NCBI GenBank assembly: GCA_020348925.1
Contig: CP070758.1
Location: 1,550,109 to 1,601,316 of the forward strand
Reading direction: 5' to 3'
Source of the DNA: Gemmatimonadota bacterium
Lineage (GTDB): Bacteria; JBHIER01; G020348925
Length of the DNA: 51,208 nt
Part shown: piece by piece, positions 42,459 to 51,208 of the stretch
Position numbering within the stretch: position 1 is the stretch's first letter
How the letters are laid out: each line of letters opens with the position of its first letter
Notes under the pieces: generated by a model
What the model was told of the DNA's origin: nothing
Seen by the model: the letters and a program-made list of their open reading frames with translations, nothing else
The model's database searches: none
Translations under genes and position numbers: made by a program

Positions 42459-44693
42459 TCACTTCAAGAATAACATTCTCTTGGTCTGAAAATACTCTCC
42501 AGTTTGAAATCGATAGAAATAGATACCGGAGGGAACCTCTTGCTTTGTGCTATTTCGACCGTCCCAATAAAAAGTGTGGAATCCAACTTCCTTCGTCTCA
42601 TTTACTAAAGTTGTAATGTGTTGTCCAAGCACATTGTAAACATCCAACCGTACATGGCTTGCATTTGGTAATGCGTATTCGATACGCGTTCCTGTATTAA
42701 ATGGATTCGGATAATTTTGAGAGAGACTGTAATCAGTGGGAATATCCTCCACGATGAAGTCACCATGCTTGACGTATGCACCAACCAAATCATCCATGAA
42801 ACCGCACGGGATAAGCTCACCACTGCCTTTAGCACTTTGATTCACTTGGAAGTCTACCTCAACAAGGGTCATAAAAGCACCATATGATATTGCCTCAATA
42901 TGGAAACCTCCAATAATCAAGACGCCCGGCCTCACAATCCCTGCATCCAGTATTGTCCAATCCTCAGTGGCAGATGTGGTGGAGATTTTCTCAAACTCCA
43001 ACAGTTCTGCAGGATATAGTAATTGAAAGGCAAAGGCATCCAATCCTCGGGGATTCTCCACCATAACCGGAATCCTGATAATGCTGCCCGGAGTTCCTCT
43101 CATGGATTCAATGAAAAGACGATCAACAAGCTTGCTTCTACTCTTCACAACCGTCTCCAAACATTCACACTCCCCTGTCCAATCTCCAAGAATGGACCGC
43201 CAGAAAATACACAAGGCATCACCTGGAGTGATAAATCCATCACACGTGACCTCCGCAGACTCCTCTGAGCATTCACACCCACATTCAGGTTGAAAAGAAC
43301 CCAGAGCGAATCTCCAGTATGCACACAAAGCATCACTCATCGTGATAGCTCCATCACAATTAACATCGCCTCGTTCACAGATACCGCTGGTGAACTTTCC
43401 ACAGCAGGGCCAGGCCCAGTTCGCTAAATCATCAGTGAGACCTTGACAACACACTTGACTGGTATCCCGGGACTGGCACTGAACCACCTCAAAAGAGACA
43501 CGAGCAATGGATCCTGTTGTTCCAGGAGAGATGGGTACTGTGTTAAACCCCCCGATGGTGATCACACCAGGACCTGTCTCGTCTCCTGAAACTATAATCC
43601 AATTTGTCGTCAAATCACAGGCCTCAACTGTGTCAAAAGCAAACACGGTATTATCAAAAGTTACACGCAATCCAAAGGCATCGACAGGGTTTTGATTCTG
43701 ATACATAGTGATATCAGTAGAAACCCTTTGCCCCGTGTGACCTGTGAAGTCTCTAACTTTGATGAGATCAGGTGGTTCACATGTTTCATGAAAGTTTAGA
43801 AGCCAGATTACCGAATTACAGAACAACTTCTTCAGCTTTGCGAGCCCCTCTGAATCTGATACAATTCCATTGCATGCTCCATAGACTCCAGCGATCTGCA
43901 CAACGACCCTATTTTGTAATGGGCCCACGTATGTTAGAATAACAGGCTTGTTGGTCCACCTATTTATTGCAACAACGATTTCACCTTGATTTGTCGCCTG
44001 CGTCACGTCAATATCACGAGTATAGGAAAAGCTATTCACAAAACCATACGGACCACTCATTATGGGATGATCTGGAACTGTAATATCAATAATATCTACT
44101 CCAAAGGAACCATTATTTGTTGTACTTACTAAGTGTGTGACATAAGAAGCTCCGATTGTATATGCATCGGCACTCAACGCCATATCGTCCCCAATTAAGT
44201 AAAGAGGTTTGCCATGGTTCAATGCTTGTGTTAGAACATCAACGATATTCTGGCCGGTTCCATTCTTTTTATTGTACCAGTCCCATCCTCCATTATCGTA
44301 AATGATGACATCAAAACGTTCGATATCCGAATAGGCCAATGTTTCTTCCGGAGGATAAAACGCCTCGGCTTCAATAGCCAGTTCGCTCAAGTATGTATTG
44401 ATCTTCGTAACTTCGTCATCTGTACCTTGTGCATCACCCCTCGAAAATCCACAAATAATAGCTGCTTTTGGCAGACAGTCCCTCCATTCGGCTATAGACT
44501 CTCCCGATTGTTCAAATCTGTCAAGGATATTCACCGTCAGCTCGCTCAGTGTGCGCCGCGTAAGTGTATCGGATTCACTTTGACTGTGAAAATCTACAGG
44601 TTGAAGCATCTCCACCTGTCCAATCGCCACTGACCAAAACGCATAAAATACGAAAACGCTCGAAATCAGCAGGACGTTCATACCGAGTTTCAT
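42459..44693 (-). CDS. Secreted protein with amidotransferase-like, cohesin-like and dockerin-like modules and T9SS sorting domain
   Basis: A 744-aa protein preceded by AGGTGGAAAG. Signal peptide; then residues about 75-300 resemble a class I glutamine-amidotransferase-like domain (AIICGFSRGDAQ, VIIYDNGGWDWY, GKPLYLIGDD). Two cohesin-like beta domains follow (around FGLRVTFDNTVFAFDTVEAC and AFAFQLLYPAELLEFEKIST), separated by a Cys-rich dockerin-like pair (GDVNCDGAITMSDALCAYWR, then CDGFITPGDALCIFW). The C-terminal T9SS domain holds QNYPNPFNTGTRIEYALPN and GIYFYRF. Having both cohesin and dockerin elements suggests a scaffold role. Confidence 0.8.
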   Translation of the reverse strand: MKLGMNVLLISSVFVFYAFWSVAIGQVEMLQPVDFHSQSESDTLTRRTLSELTVNILDRFEQSGESIAEWRDCLPKAAIICGFSRGDAQGTDDEVTKINTYLSELAIEAEAFYPPEETLAYSDIERFDVIIYDNGGWDWYNKKNGTGQNIVDVLTQALNHGKPLYLIGDDMALSADAYTIGASYVTHLVSTTNNGSFGVDIIDITVPDHPIMSGPYGFVNSFSYTRDIDVTQATNQGEIVVAINRWTNKPVILTYVGPLQNRVVVQIAGVYGACNGIVSDSEGLAKLKKLFCNSVIWLLNFHETCEPPDLIKVRDFTGHTGQRVSTDITMYQNQNPVDAFGLRVTFDNTVFAFDTVEACDLTTNWIIVSGDETGPGVITIGGFNTVPISPGTTGSIARVSFEVVQCQSRDTSQVCCQGLTDDLANWAWPCCGKFTSGICERGDVNCDGAITMSDALCAYWRFALGSFQPECGCECSEESAEVTCDGFITPGDALCIFWRSILGDWTGECECLETVVKSRSKLVDRLFIESMRGTPGSIIRIPVMVENPRGLDAFAFQLLYPAELLEFEKISTTSATEDWTILDAGIVRPGVLIIGGFHIEAISYGAFMTLVEVDFQVNQSAKGSGELIPCGFMDDLVGAYVKHGDFIVEDIPTDYSLSQNYPNPFNTGTRIEYALPNASHVRLDVYNVLGQHITTLVNETKEVGFHTFYWDGRNSTKQEVPSGIYFYRFQTGEYFQTKRMLFLK

Positions 44694-44876
44694 CTTTCCA
44701 CCTCTTGAATGAGAGTTTGGACGTCTATGAAACTGTTCTTGTCGAATGGATCAGTTCAAGCCAGCGAAGACCGGATAAGCGGGGGAATTCATTACAGTAA
44801 GAAGTTCCTGACGAATCGGAGAATCACCACCTCCACATTCATTCAATACAATGAGAAAGCTACCCTCCGAATGGAA

Positions 44877-44905
44877 ATAATACTAATCTAAGATGTGGAT
44901 GTCAA
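44877..44905 (-). promoter_or_regulatory. Sigma70-type promoter of the cohesin/dockerin and FG-GAP genes
   Basis: On the minus strand TTGACA (44905-44900), a 17-nt spacer, then TATTAT (44882-44877). It faces the gene starting at 44693 with a leader of about 175 nt. The next gene (start 42392) follows after 66 bp, so both may share it. Confidence 0.75.
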
Positions 44906-44919
44906 CTGTTTTTTGTTGT

Positions 44920-47580
44920 TCACGGTGGGCAGTGTTTGAGGCCAAGAATAAGGTTTACGATTCCGAGAACATCCGTAACATTGATTACACCATCAATATT
45001 ACAGTCAGCAGCCCGAATTTCGTCCTCGGTTGGGTTGGGGTAACTGCCAATGGCAATTCTGATGGTAAGAACGACATCAAGAGCATTTACTGCACCATCA
45101 GAGTTTATATCCCCTTTGGGGCCTGAAAGAATGGCGACCGTTCCATCTTTGCAGAGAGGAGAGATTTCTCTTCCCAGGGGATCACCCAATACTGTATTGG
45201 TGATATTCCAAGGATAATAACCCTCCAAACAACTGCCGGTATCAAACAGGATCTCCACGACAGAACCTTCACCTACGTCAATGCATCCACTAATTGATGA
45301 CTGGATGATCTGTATTCCCCCCTCTATGACGCTGTGAAAAAACATGGAAGTAACCCTTGCTCGAGCCGTTTGCTCAACAGATGTAATTTGAAAGCAGGTG
45401 GTGTCATACAATATATCGGCTTGCAGATGGCAGATATCTGAGCAATTCTGAAGTTCGAGATAGATTCTGTTGTCTTTGCTATTTTGTAAAACGACTTGAT
45501 CATCCATCATCAATACAAAATTACTGTCAGCTCGTGTATATGTGACAATCGAATTCCCCTTAGTGGCTGCATATATTGTATTATGATTTTCTGGATCAAT
45601 CTTCAAATCGTAAACCACGTTGTCCACCATAAAATCGGTCCTTATCGAGGTCCAACTGTCACCACCATCAGTACTCATGTAAATTCCTGTAAACTCAGAC
45701 CCATTGCCACTATCAGAGCAATAGAGGACATTACTATCTTCAGGATCTATTATCAAAACATTCATTCTCCTGCGACCCCAGTTGTTTATATTCTCAAGAC
45801 CTTGATCCTTAAACAACCAACTCTCGCCTCCATCCGTGCTCTTGAAAACACCCCCGGCTGGGCCGTTATTGGAGTTGTTTACGTAAAGAACATTCGGATC
45901 GTGAGAATCCATAGTTATATGATAATTGTATCCAAACAATCCTGTCATTTTTTCCTCCCAATTCAGTCCACTATCAATTGACTTGTAGATTCCACGATCC
46001 CCAGCAACATACAAGACATTTGAGTCTTCAGGATGAAAGATGAGATCGTTCACTTTTTGATCCGTAAAATCATTCGGTGGACGGTCCCAGGTCTGCCCGC
46101 CATCACTACTCCGGAAAATTCCCTCCGACGTTCCTACATAAACCATATCGGGATTATGGGGTGAAATGACAATAGTATATATCCTACCAGGATCCTCCAG
46201 ACCATCACCACTGTTCATCCAACTTTGTCCCCCATCCTCAGAGAGAAACAATCCCTCATGCGAGCTACCTAAGTAAATCCGGTGAGAATCACGCGGATCA
46301 AAAGCCATGGATTTCGGATAAAAATACTTAGGAAGGCCCTCTTGAAGGCGAATCCACGTAATCCCTCTGTCAATAGTCTTTAACAAACCTACCGAAGCAC
46401 TGGCAAAGATAATTGAAGGATTCGACGGATCTATAGCAATATGCCTCACCAGGTTTGCCTTCATTGTGCCATCGGTAATGTCATCCCAGTTTTCTCCACC
46501 ATTCGTTGTCTTGAATATCCCGCCACACCAGGTGCCAAGATAGAGGATTTCAGGATCAACAGGTTTGATTGCTATCTCCTGTAAAACATGAGTTGTGAGA
46601 CCTTCCTCTATCGATGTCCAGCTTCCACCACCATCGGTGCTCTTGTACATACTTCCAAAGAGTATATTTGAGAGGGGTTCGTTCGCTGCATATAAGATAT
46701 TTGGGTTCGTAGGATTGAGAACTATTGACCGTGTAAAAATGGCGTTCATATTATTATTCGTATTTTGCCAACTCTCCCCTCCATCCGTACTTTTGTACAC
46801 ACTGTTATATCCACCACCTGAAGCGGCCGTGGCGATGTACAGTTTTTCAGGATTATGGGGATCTATGGCAATGTCGAGGATAGAAATAACCGATTGACCG
46901 GATATGCCTTCATTCATTTTTCTCCATGAATCTCCCCCATCAGTGCTTTTCAAAACTCCACAAAGCACAGTCCACTCATCCGAATAGTCCGTTCCCGAAT
47001 AAATGATGTTAGAATTCACTGGATCAACGGCTATATCCCTGACGTAAGCTTTTTGAACATCTGTTGGTTCCCAATGTCCCCCTCCGTCAATACTCCGGTA
47101 CAACCCAAAGAGATCGCGCCCGGCATACAGTCTTTCGGGATCCTTTGGATCCACGGCGAAACTCTGCACCATGTAATCACCTATTGCTCCCCGAGGTAAG
47201 CCCCAATTTGTGATCACCCAACTTTCCCCTCCATCCGTGCTCTTGTGTACACCTCCTCTACTTGTACCTGCATAGAGAACATCAGTATCAAGAGGATTTA
47301 TGACAATACACTTTACACCTCCGTATTTTATATTTATCTTTTGCCAATGAATGCCTCCATCAGTAGTCTTGTAGATTCCCTCTTGATTATAGGCCGATCC
47401 TACATAGACAATATCCGGATTTTGTGGATCAATAGCAATAGCGCTTGACCAAAGACCCGGAGGCCCAATGCTCGTCCATTCATTGATTCCTGCTATGGAG
47501 AGAGATAATGATAAGACAAGACAACCCAGAGTAATTGACACCAAGTAGGAGCTTTTTCTCAATGTTCTGCACCCTGACAT
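44920..47580 (-). CDS. Secreted BNR/sortilin-like beta-propeller protein with cohesin-like and dockerin domains
   Basis: An 886-aa protein. A signal peptide (about 1-30) precedes a propeller built of about fourteen BNR/Asp-box repeats such as STDGGESW and KTTDGGIHW, each followed by a phrase like IAIDPQNPDIVYVGS. The family includes sialidase-like and sortilin/VPS10-like propellers; without catalytic residues in view it is more likely a ligand binder. After about residue 690 a cohesin-like beta domain (LELQNCSDICHLQADILYDT) and a type I dockerin (GDINSDGAVNALDVVL, then DCNIDGVINVTDVLG) follow. The end is KHCPP with no T9SS domain. Confidence 0.88.
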   Translation of the reverse strand: MSGCRTLRKSSYLVSITLGCLVLSLSLSIAGINEWTSIGPPGLWSSAIAIDPQNPDIVYVGSAYNQEGIYKTTDGGIHWQKINIKYGGVKCIVINPLDTDVLYAGTSRGGVHKSTDGGESWVITNWGLPRGAIGDYMVQSFAVDPKDPERLYAGRDLFGLYRSIDGGGHWEPTDVQKAYVRDIAVDPVNSNIIYSGTDYSDEWTVLCGVLKSTDGGDSWRKMNEGISGQSVISILDIAIDPHNPEKLYIATAASGGGYNSVYKSTDGGESWQNTNNNMNAIFTRSIVLNPTNPNILYAANEPLSNILFGSMYKSTDGGGSWTSIEEGLTTHVLQEIAIKPVDPEILYLGTWCGGIFKTTNGGENWDDITDGTMKANLVRHIAIDPSNPSIIFASASVGLLKTIDRGITWIRLQEGLPKYFYPKSMAFDPRDSHRIYLGSSHEGLFLSEDGGQSWMNSGDGLEDPGRIYTIVISPHNPDMVYVGTSEGIFRSSDGGQTWDRPPNDFTDQKVNDLIFHPEDSNVLYVAGDRGIYKSIDSGLNWEEKMTGLFGYNYHITMDSHDPNVLYVNNSNNGPAGGVFKSTDGGESWLFKDQGLENINNWGRRRMNVLIIDPEDSNVLYCSDSGNGSEFTGIYMSTDGGDSWTSIRTDFMVDNVVYDLKIDPENHNTIYAATKGNSIVTYTRADSNFVLMMDDQVVLQNSKDNRIYLELQNCSDICHLQADILYDTTCFQITSVEQTARARVTSMFFHSVIEGGIQIIQSSISGCIDVGEGSVVEILFDTGSCLEGYYPWNITNTVLGDPLGREISPLCKDGTVAILSGPKGDINSDGAVNALDVVLTIRIAIGSYPNPTEDEIRAADCNIDGVINVTDVLGIVNLILGLKHCPP

Positions 47581-47630
47581 TCCCCAACCCCACTTTTAAA
47601 TCCGAAACTGAGATTCATTTTCTCACAACC

Positions 47631-47710
47631 GGAGTTACCTCTTTAGAGGTTTATGACCATTATGATGGTTTTGATCAAGCGGTTACATAAACCCGTAAAC
47701 GGGTAACTCC
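47631..47710. repeat. Dispersed inverted-repeat element, copy 2
   Basis: GGAGTTACC ... GGTAACTCC are perfect 9-bp terminal inverted repeats of an 80-bp element. It also pairs internally (AGGTTTATG with CATAAACCC-type sequence). It matches copy 1 at 60-125. It sits between two secreted-protein genes with no ORF of its own. Confidence 0.6.
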
Positions 47711-47711
47711 G

Positions 47712-47756
47712 ACATCTAGTTTCTTATTTCCTATTTCTTGCCTCTTGCCTCTGATT
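47712..47756. repeat. Purine/pyrimidine-rich tract after the anchor-D gene
   Basis: A tract of CT-rich units (TTTCTTATTTCCTATTTCTT and TGCCTCTTGCCTCTG) directly after the stop of the gene at 47757. It shares 16 exact bases (47732-47747) with the tract at 32806-32880. Confidence 0.55.
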
Positions 47757-50700
47757 TCATCTCAGCATCACCATCTTCTTCGTCTGAGAATAATCTCCAG
47801 CTTGAAGCCGATAGAAATAAACGCCGCTTGGGACAACTTCACCCTGACCGTTCTCGCCATCCCAGAAGACAGAGTAATACCCCGTCTCCTGAGACTCATC
47901 CAACAACATACGTACCTCCTGGCCCATTACGTTGTAAATCCTCAAGGTGGTGTGGACGGGGTATCCGTCATCTACTATCTGATATTTGATATCTGTGTTC
48001 ACATTGAAGGGATTGGGGTAATTCTGGAACAGGGCGAACTCGTTTGGCAATACATGAGTTCGATCACCTTCTGACGTCTCCGTAATGCCAACGACTCTGA
48101 CAAGTCCGTCTTGAAATGAACCCTGAGGCTGCCCCTCATTGAAGAGCAAGTGTTCAACTGAAATGATACTTGTATCATCAGAAGTCGCGGTGGGGTTAAC
48201 CTGGCACTGCAACCATAATAGTGGCGCATAGCTCTCCGAACACTGATCAATAGGCTCAGCGGAAACGACTGAAACGTGAACACTTCCACCCTCAGCATCG
48301 ATCCTATATACAAAAAGCCCGAATGGCTCATCGACTGGATTGGCCAGTGTTACCTCTGTAATGGTGAGTACAGTAGGATCGTAAGCAAACTCCAAATCTA
48401 TGGAGTAAATATCAAGAAATTTGAGACTGGTGTCGTTTAAAACATCAACGAGTACAGGAAACTCCAGGGTTCTACCTGGACTGCCTACCGTATCAGGCAG
48501 AACAAGAGCTACCTCAGGTGGGCCTATAGTATCTCTGAGCCCCGGCCAATTCCTGTTGACATCACCCCAGATAAAAGCTTGAAAATCCTGATCGGTTTGA
48601 TAGGCAGAAAAATTGGAATAACAAAGAGTATTAGGGACAAACGTCCATTGCCCAATGGAGTGAAAAACCTCATCCCCTACCATATATCTTGCGATCAAGT
48701 GGGCATCGAAGAACGTAACATTTCCACTGCCACTCACATCGGCCATCAGTGAATCAATGTAAAAATCGCGGTCACCACCACCATATTCACATACTATTAG
48801 ACGTAAAATAAGAGATGCATCAAAGGAGGTGATGACATGTTGAGGAATTTCCATATTTTGGGGTGTTATACAATAGTCCTTACCCTCAACCAGGGAAGGA
48901 AATGCGTAGAAACCCGTTTCATCCGTATACATTGTTTCGCTCAAAAAGCCACTGAGATGCAACTCAACATTTTCTAACTGAACATCGGTGTCAGTATACG
49001 TAACAGTTCCGGAGATAAAATTTTGGGACCCCACATAGAAATACCTGCTCTCAATTCCAGTCGGAAGTTGATTGCCCCTGATGTCAGCCACTTTCACGTC
49101 CATCAATGTGAGGGGATATGCACCGGTTGGAGCTTGACTATCAACATCAAAAAAGAAATCGCCCACCGAGCCCGTACCGCCGACAATAGACTGGCCAATA
49201 CCGGTGATTACCAGCTTTACCTGGTCCAGCGCATAATCCAAGTTGACACCAATGATGTCCATGTGCCCGGATCTGGATGTGCTTGAAAAATCGATTGCTG
49301 TCAATACAACCGGATAGAAATTCAGGATCAGCTGCAATCCTCCTACCTCGACCTCATTTTCTAAGAAGATAGAAACTCTCTCTCTTGATGACCCCGGGTC
49401 GCCGACCACATCGACAACGCGAACCCAAACATCAGGTAATACTCCCTCAGCTTGTACAGACACAATCGCTGCAATCGGAACATCGGGAGCGAGAGAATAT
49501 AAGACAATATTTCCCCAGGTGGGGCCTACATCTGCGGGAGAACACGTAACAAATACCTCTTCACTGCTATCCGGCTGAAGAGTGAAAGAAGTTTTATCCA
49601 CAGTGAAATCGCCACTACTCGAGGTTATTTCCTCGACAGTGTATTCCTCTGTCCCCACATTTGTGACAGTGAACACCTTTCGAGCCGATCCACCCACTGC
49701 TACCTCCCCAAAATCGTAGGTCTGCGGATACACTTCAAAAGCCTGATATGGAACAGCCCCAGAGCCATGCAGGGAAATCAACACCTCCCTCTCATCAGGG
49801 TCATTACTGATGACAGTCAACGTCCCCGAATAAAGACCTTCGATCATTGGGGTGAAAGTAACATGTACATCTTCGCTACAATCCGGAGGAACTCTGAAAG
49901 AGGCTCTATCGACTCCAAAAGCGGTGGTGTCCGTAAGAAGAGCAAAAACGATCAGATCCTCGATACCAACATTGGAGATAGTCAATATCCAATCCTTTGT
50001 ACTCCCGAAGATAGCTTGCCTGAAATCGTGAATCGTGTCGGATACAGCAATATCCGGAGCGGAGACGATGGTAATCATTCCATCCGTCGTCTCAGCCCAG
50101 GGATCTCCCTCATTGAACATGAAATATTCGAAGTTGAGCGGCCATGATTGTCCTATCTGGGCATCTGGTAAGGCCTGAAATACAATGTAAGCCAACATAC
50201 CGTTCTCCTCCGGAGGGGAATTTCCCGCCCAGGCCATTGTGACCTCCCCCCCGTCAACGCGATATGTGAGTACACCCAAATGTTCGTAAATCGTCTCTTC
50301 ATTTGATACCTCGGTAATTGACACATTGCTGTCATCGTATGTGATAGCAAACTGAGCGGAAAAAACGTTCAGGCCTTCCACGTTGCCAACGTTGATACAG
50401 ACCCTAAAGTTCTCTCCGGGGAGTACGAATTTATCCGTAAGCCAAACGGCCACTGTATCCGTGGTGACGACTGGTTGTCGCCAGTTCCCGCTAACGTCGC
50501 CAATGATGATCGCTTTCCAATCCTCGGTCACATGGCTCTGATCCATATTGGACCAGAATAGGCTATACATATGCCACTGAGTTGCGTCTTCACCGTGGTA
50601 CTCGAATATCCAATCCCCGATGCAGGACTCAACTTCATAACCGACAACATGACGAAGCAGAACGGCTGCATCGTAAGCAGTAATAGCGTAGTTGAAGGGC

Positions 50701-51122
50701 TCGGTACTATTGCAGGTTACATCGGCGGCGATGGAGTCATAGCGGTCAAAAGTTGTGAGATTGCATAACAGCTGGAGAATAAAAGCCGCATCATAGGCGG
50801 TTACAGATACATCATCCTTTTCTCCACTTGGGGTGAGGCTATAGTCAAGTCCAGCCTGTAATCCTGCGAATTGATAATAACCGTCAGCATCGGTAAAGGT
50901 GGTGTCGGAAGCTCCATCCGACAGAATCAACACGGTGCTGTCCACCGGCACATCGCTTTGAGCATACTTTACAGTGCCTGAAATCGACACCGTGGAGTCC
51001 TGGGCCGAAACAGTATCTCCGAAGGCACCCAAAAATGAGAAAATACACAACGTGATGATACTGACGGCGATGATATATGGGCTGAAACTCCAGCCTCTGC
51101 GAATACAATAAGGGATTCTCAT
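47757..51122 (-). CDS. Secreted multi-domain protein with cohesin-like and anchor-D domains and T9SS sorting domain
   Basis: About 1121 aa. The ATG at 51122 follows AAGGAGGGAG; the longer frame to 51164 lacks a site. Signal peptide; two similar N- and central blocks (SGTVKYAQSDVPVDST and SGTVTYTDTDVQLENVELH) with CarboxypepD_reg-like starts and DxDGxYxF loops, each followed by dockerin-like DVSGxxNxTxxDA segments. Cohesin-like domains follow each (FSAQFAITYDDSNVSITEVS; IDLEFAYDPTVLTITEVTLA). Between them are two anchor-D/HYDIN-type Ig repeats (YDFGEVAVGGSARKVFTVTN). The C-terminus carries QNYPNPFNVNTDIKYQI and PSGVYFYRLQAGDYSQTKKM. A surface scaffold or adhesin is likely. Confidence 0.85.
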   Translation of the reverse strand: MRIPYCIRRGWSFSPYIIAVSIITLCIFSFLGAFGDTVSAQDSTVSISGTVKYAQSDVPVDSTVLILSDGASDTTFTDADGYYQFAGLQAGLDYSLTPSGEKDDVSVTAYDAAFILQLLCNLTTFDRYDSIAADVTCNSTEPFNYAITAYDAAVLLRHVVGYEVESCIGDWIFEYHGEDATQWHMYSLFWSNMDQSHVTEDWKAIIIGDVSGNWRQPVVTTDTVAVWLTDKFVLPGENFRVCINVGNVEGLNVFSAQFAITYDDSNVSITEVSNEETIYEHLGVLTYRVDGGEVTMAWAGNSPPEENGMLAYIVFQALPDAQIGQSWPLNFEYFMFNEGDPWAETTDGMITIVSAPDIAVSDTIHDFRQAIFGSTKDWILTISNVGIEDLIVFALLTDTTAFGVDRASFRVPPDCSEDVHVTFTPMIEGLYSGTLTVISNDPDEREVLISLHGSGAVPYQAFEVYPQTYDFGEVAVGGSARKVFTVTNVGTEEYTVEEITSSSGDFTVDKTSFTLQPDSSEEVFVTCSPADVGPTWGNIVLYSLAPDVPIAAIVSVQAEGVLPDVWVRVVDVVGDPGSSRERVSIFLENEVEVGGLQLILNFYPVVLTAIDFSSTSRSGHMDIIGVNLDYALDQVKLVITGIGQSIVGGTGSVGDFFFDVDSQAPTGAYPLTLMDVKVADIRGNQLPTGIESRYFYVGSQNFISGTVTYTDTDVQLENVELHLSGFLSETMYTDETGFYAFPSLVEGKDYCITPQNMEIPQHVITSFDASLILRLIVCEYGGGDRDFYIDSLMADVSGSGNVTFFDAHLIARYMVGDEVFHSIGQWTFVPNTLCYSNFSAYQTDQDFQAFIWGDVNRNWPGLRDTIGPPEVALVLPDTVGSPGRTLEFPVLVDVLNDTSLKFLDIYSIDLEFAYDPTVLTITEVTLANPVDEPFGLFVYRIDAEGGSVHVSVVSAEPIDQCSESYAPLLWLQCQVNPTATSDDTSIISVEHLLFNEGQPQGSFQDGLVRVVGITETSEGDRTHVLPNEFALFQNYPNPFNVNTDIKYQIVDDGYPVHTTLRIYNVMGQEVRMLLDESQETGYYSVFWDGENGQGEVVPSGVYFYRLQAGDYSQTKKMVMLR

Positions 51123-51208
51123 GGCAAACTCCCTCCTTTCGGGATATGGCGCCCTATAGCTCACGGTACAGGGCTTGTTACTTTTTGGGAAAGCACTTCC
51201 TTTCCCCC

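Overview
The window looks like a chromosomal segment from an uncultured Gram-negative bacterium of the Fibrobacterota-Chlorobiota-Bacteroidota (FCB) group or a neighbouring candidate phylum. This is an inference from gene content. It carries three proteins with type IX secretion (T9SS) C-terminal sorting domains (YPNPFN motif), several dockerin-terminated secreted proteins, a GWxTD-domain TPR protein, lipobox lipoproteins, ExbB/ExbD/TonB, and AT/GC-mixed intergenic DNA with short dispersed inverted-repeat elements. No rRNA, tRNA, CRISPR array, prophage or intact transposase was seen.

Layout. (1) 1-338: two small inverted-repeat elements, no gene. (2) 339-6618 (+): a tight operon of ECF sigma factor, zinc-finger anti-sigma factor, two Spy/CpxP-like LTXXQ periplasmic proteins, two lipoproteins, TonB, ExbB and ExbD. 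It resembles Cnr-type metal/envelope-stress circuits joined to a TonB energy module. (3) 6772-7182 (-): a cold-shock gene with a clear sigma70 promoter, a structured 5' leader and an intrinsic terminator. (4) 7257-14768 (-): a patchwork of small accessory genes (GNATs, methyltransferase, SRPBCC-like, SpeD-like, TIGR04076, DUF1841, epimerase, ATC-hydrolase-like lipoprotein) containing several broken genes. (5) 14862-16955 (-): the GWxTD/TPR protein. (6) 17282-29053 (mostly +): housekeeping genes for nucleotide and DNA metabolism (B12-dependent ribonucleotide reductase, dCMP deaminase, MutM), Sec export (SecD, SecF), a DUF456 membrane protein, a secreted M14 carboxypeptidase with dockerin, SixA, a tiny lysine-rich protein (-) and a nitroreductase. 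(7) 29169-51122 (-): 22 kb of very large exported proteins: a degenerate M30-like peptidase, an LVIVD propeller, an Ig-like lipoprotein, a 1692-aa FG-GAP/ASPIC protein, a cohesin/dockerin protein, a BNR-propeller protein and a cohesin/anchor-D protein.

How the parts fit. SecD/SecF would help export the many signal-peptide proteins. The YPNPFN domains imply a T9SS encoded elsewhere, and the dockerin and cohesin-like modules in region 7 could link surface proteins to each other. Region 7 also shows traces of module shuffling: two orphan sorting-domain remnants between genes, a shared N-terminal segment in adjacent genes, an internal duplication, and purine-rich tracts just after genes. Good sigma70 promoters (TTGACA, 17-nt spacer, TATAAT-like) were read before cspA, nrdJ, secD, the small lysine-rich gene, a DUF1841 leader and the cohesin/dockerin gene. 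Two of them share an identical 12-mer at the predicted transcription start.
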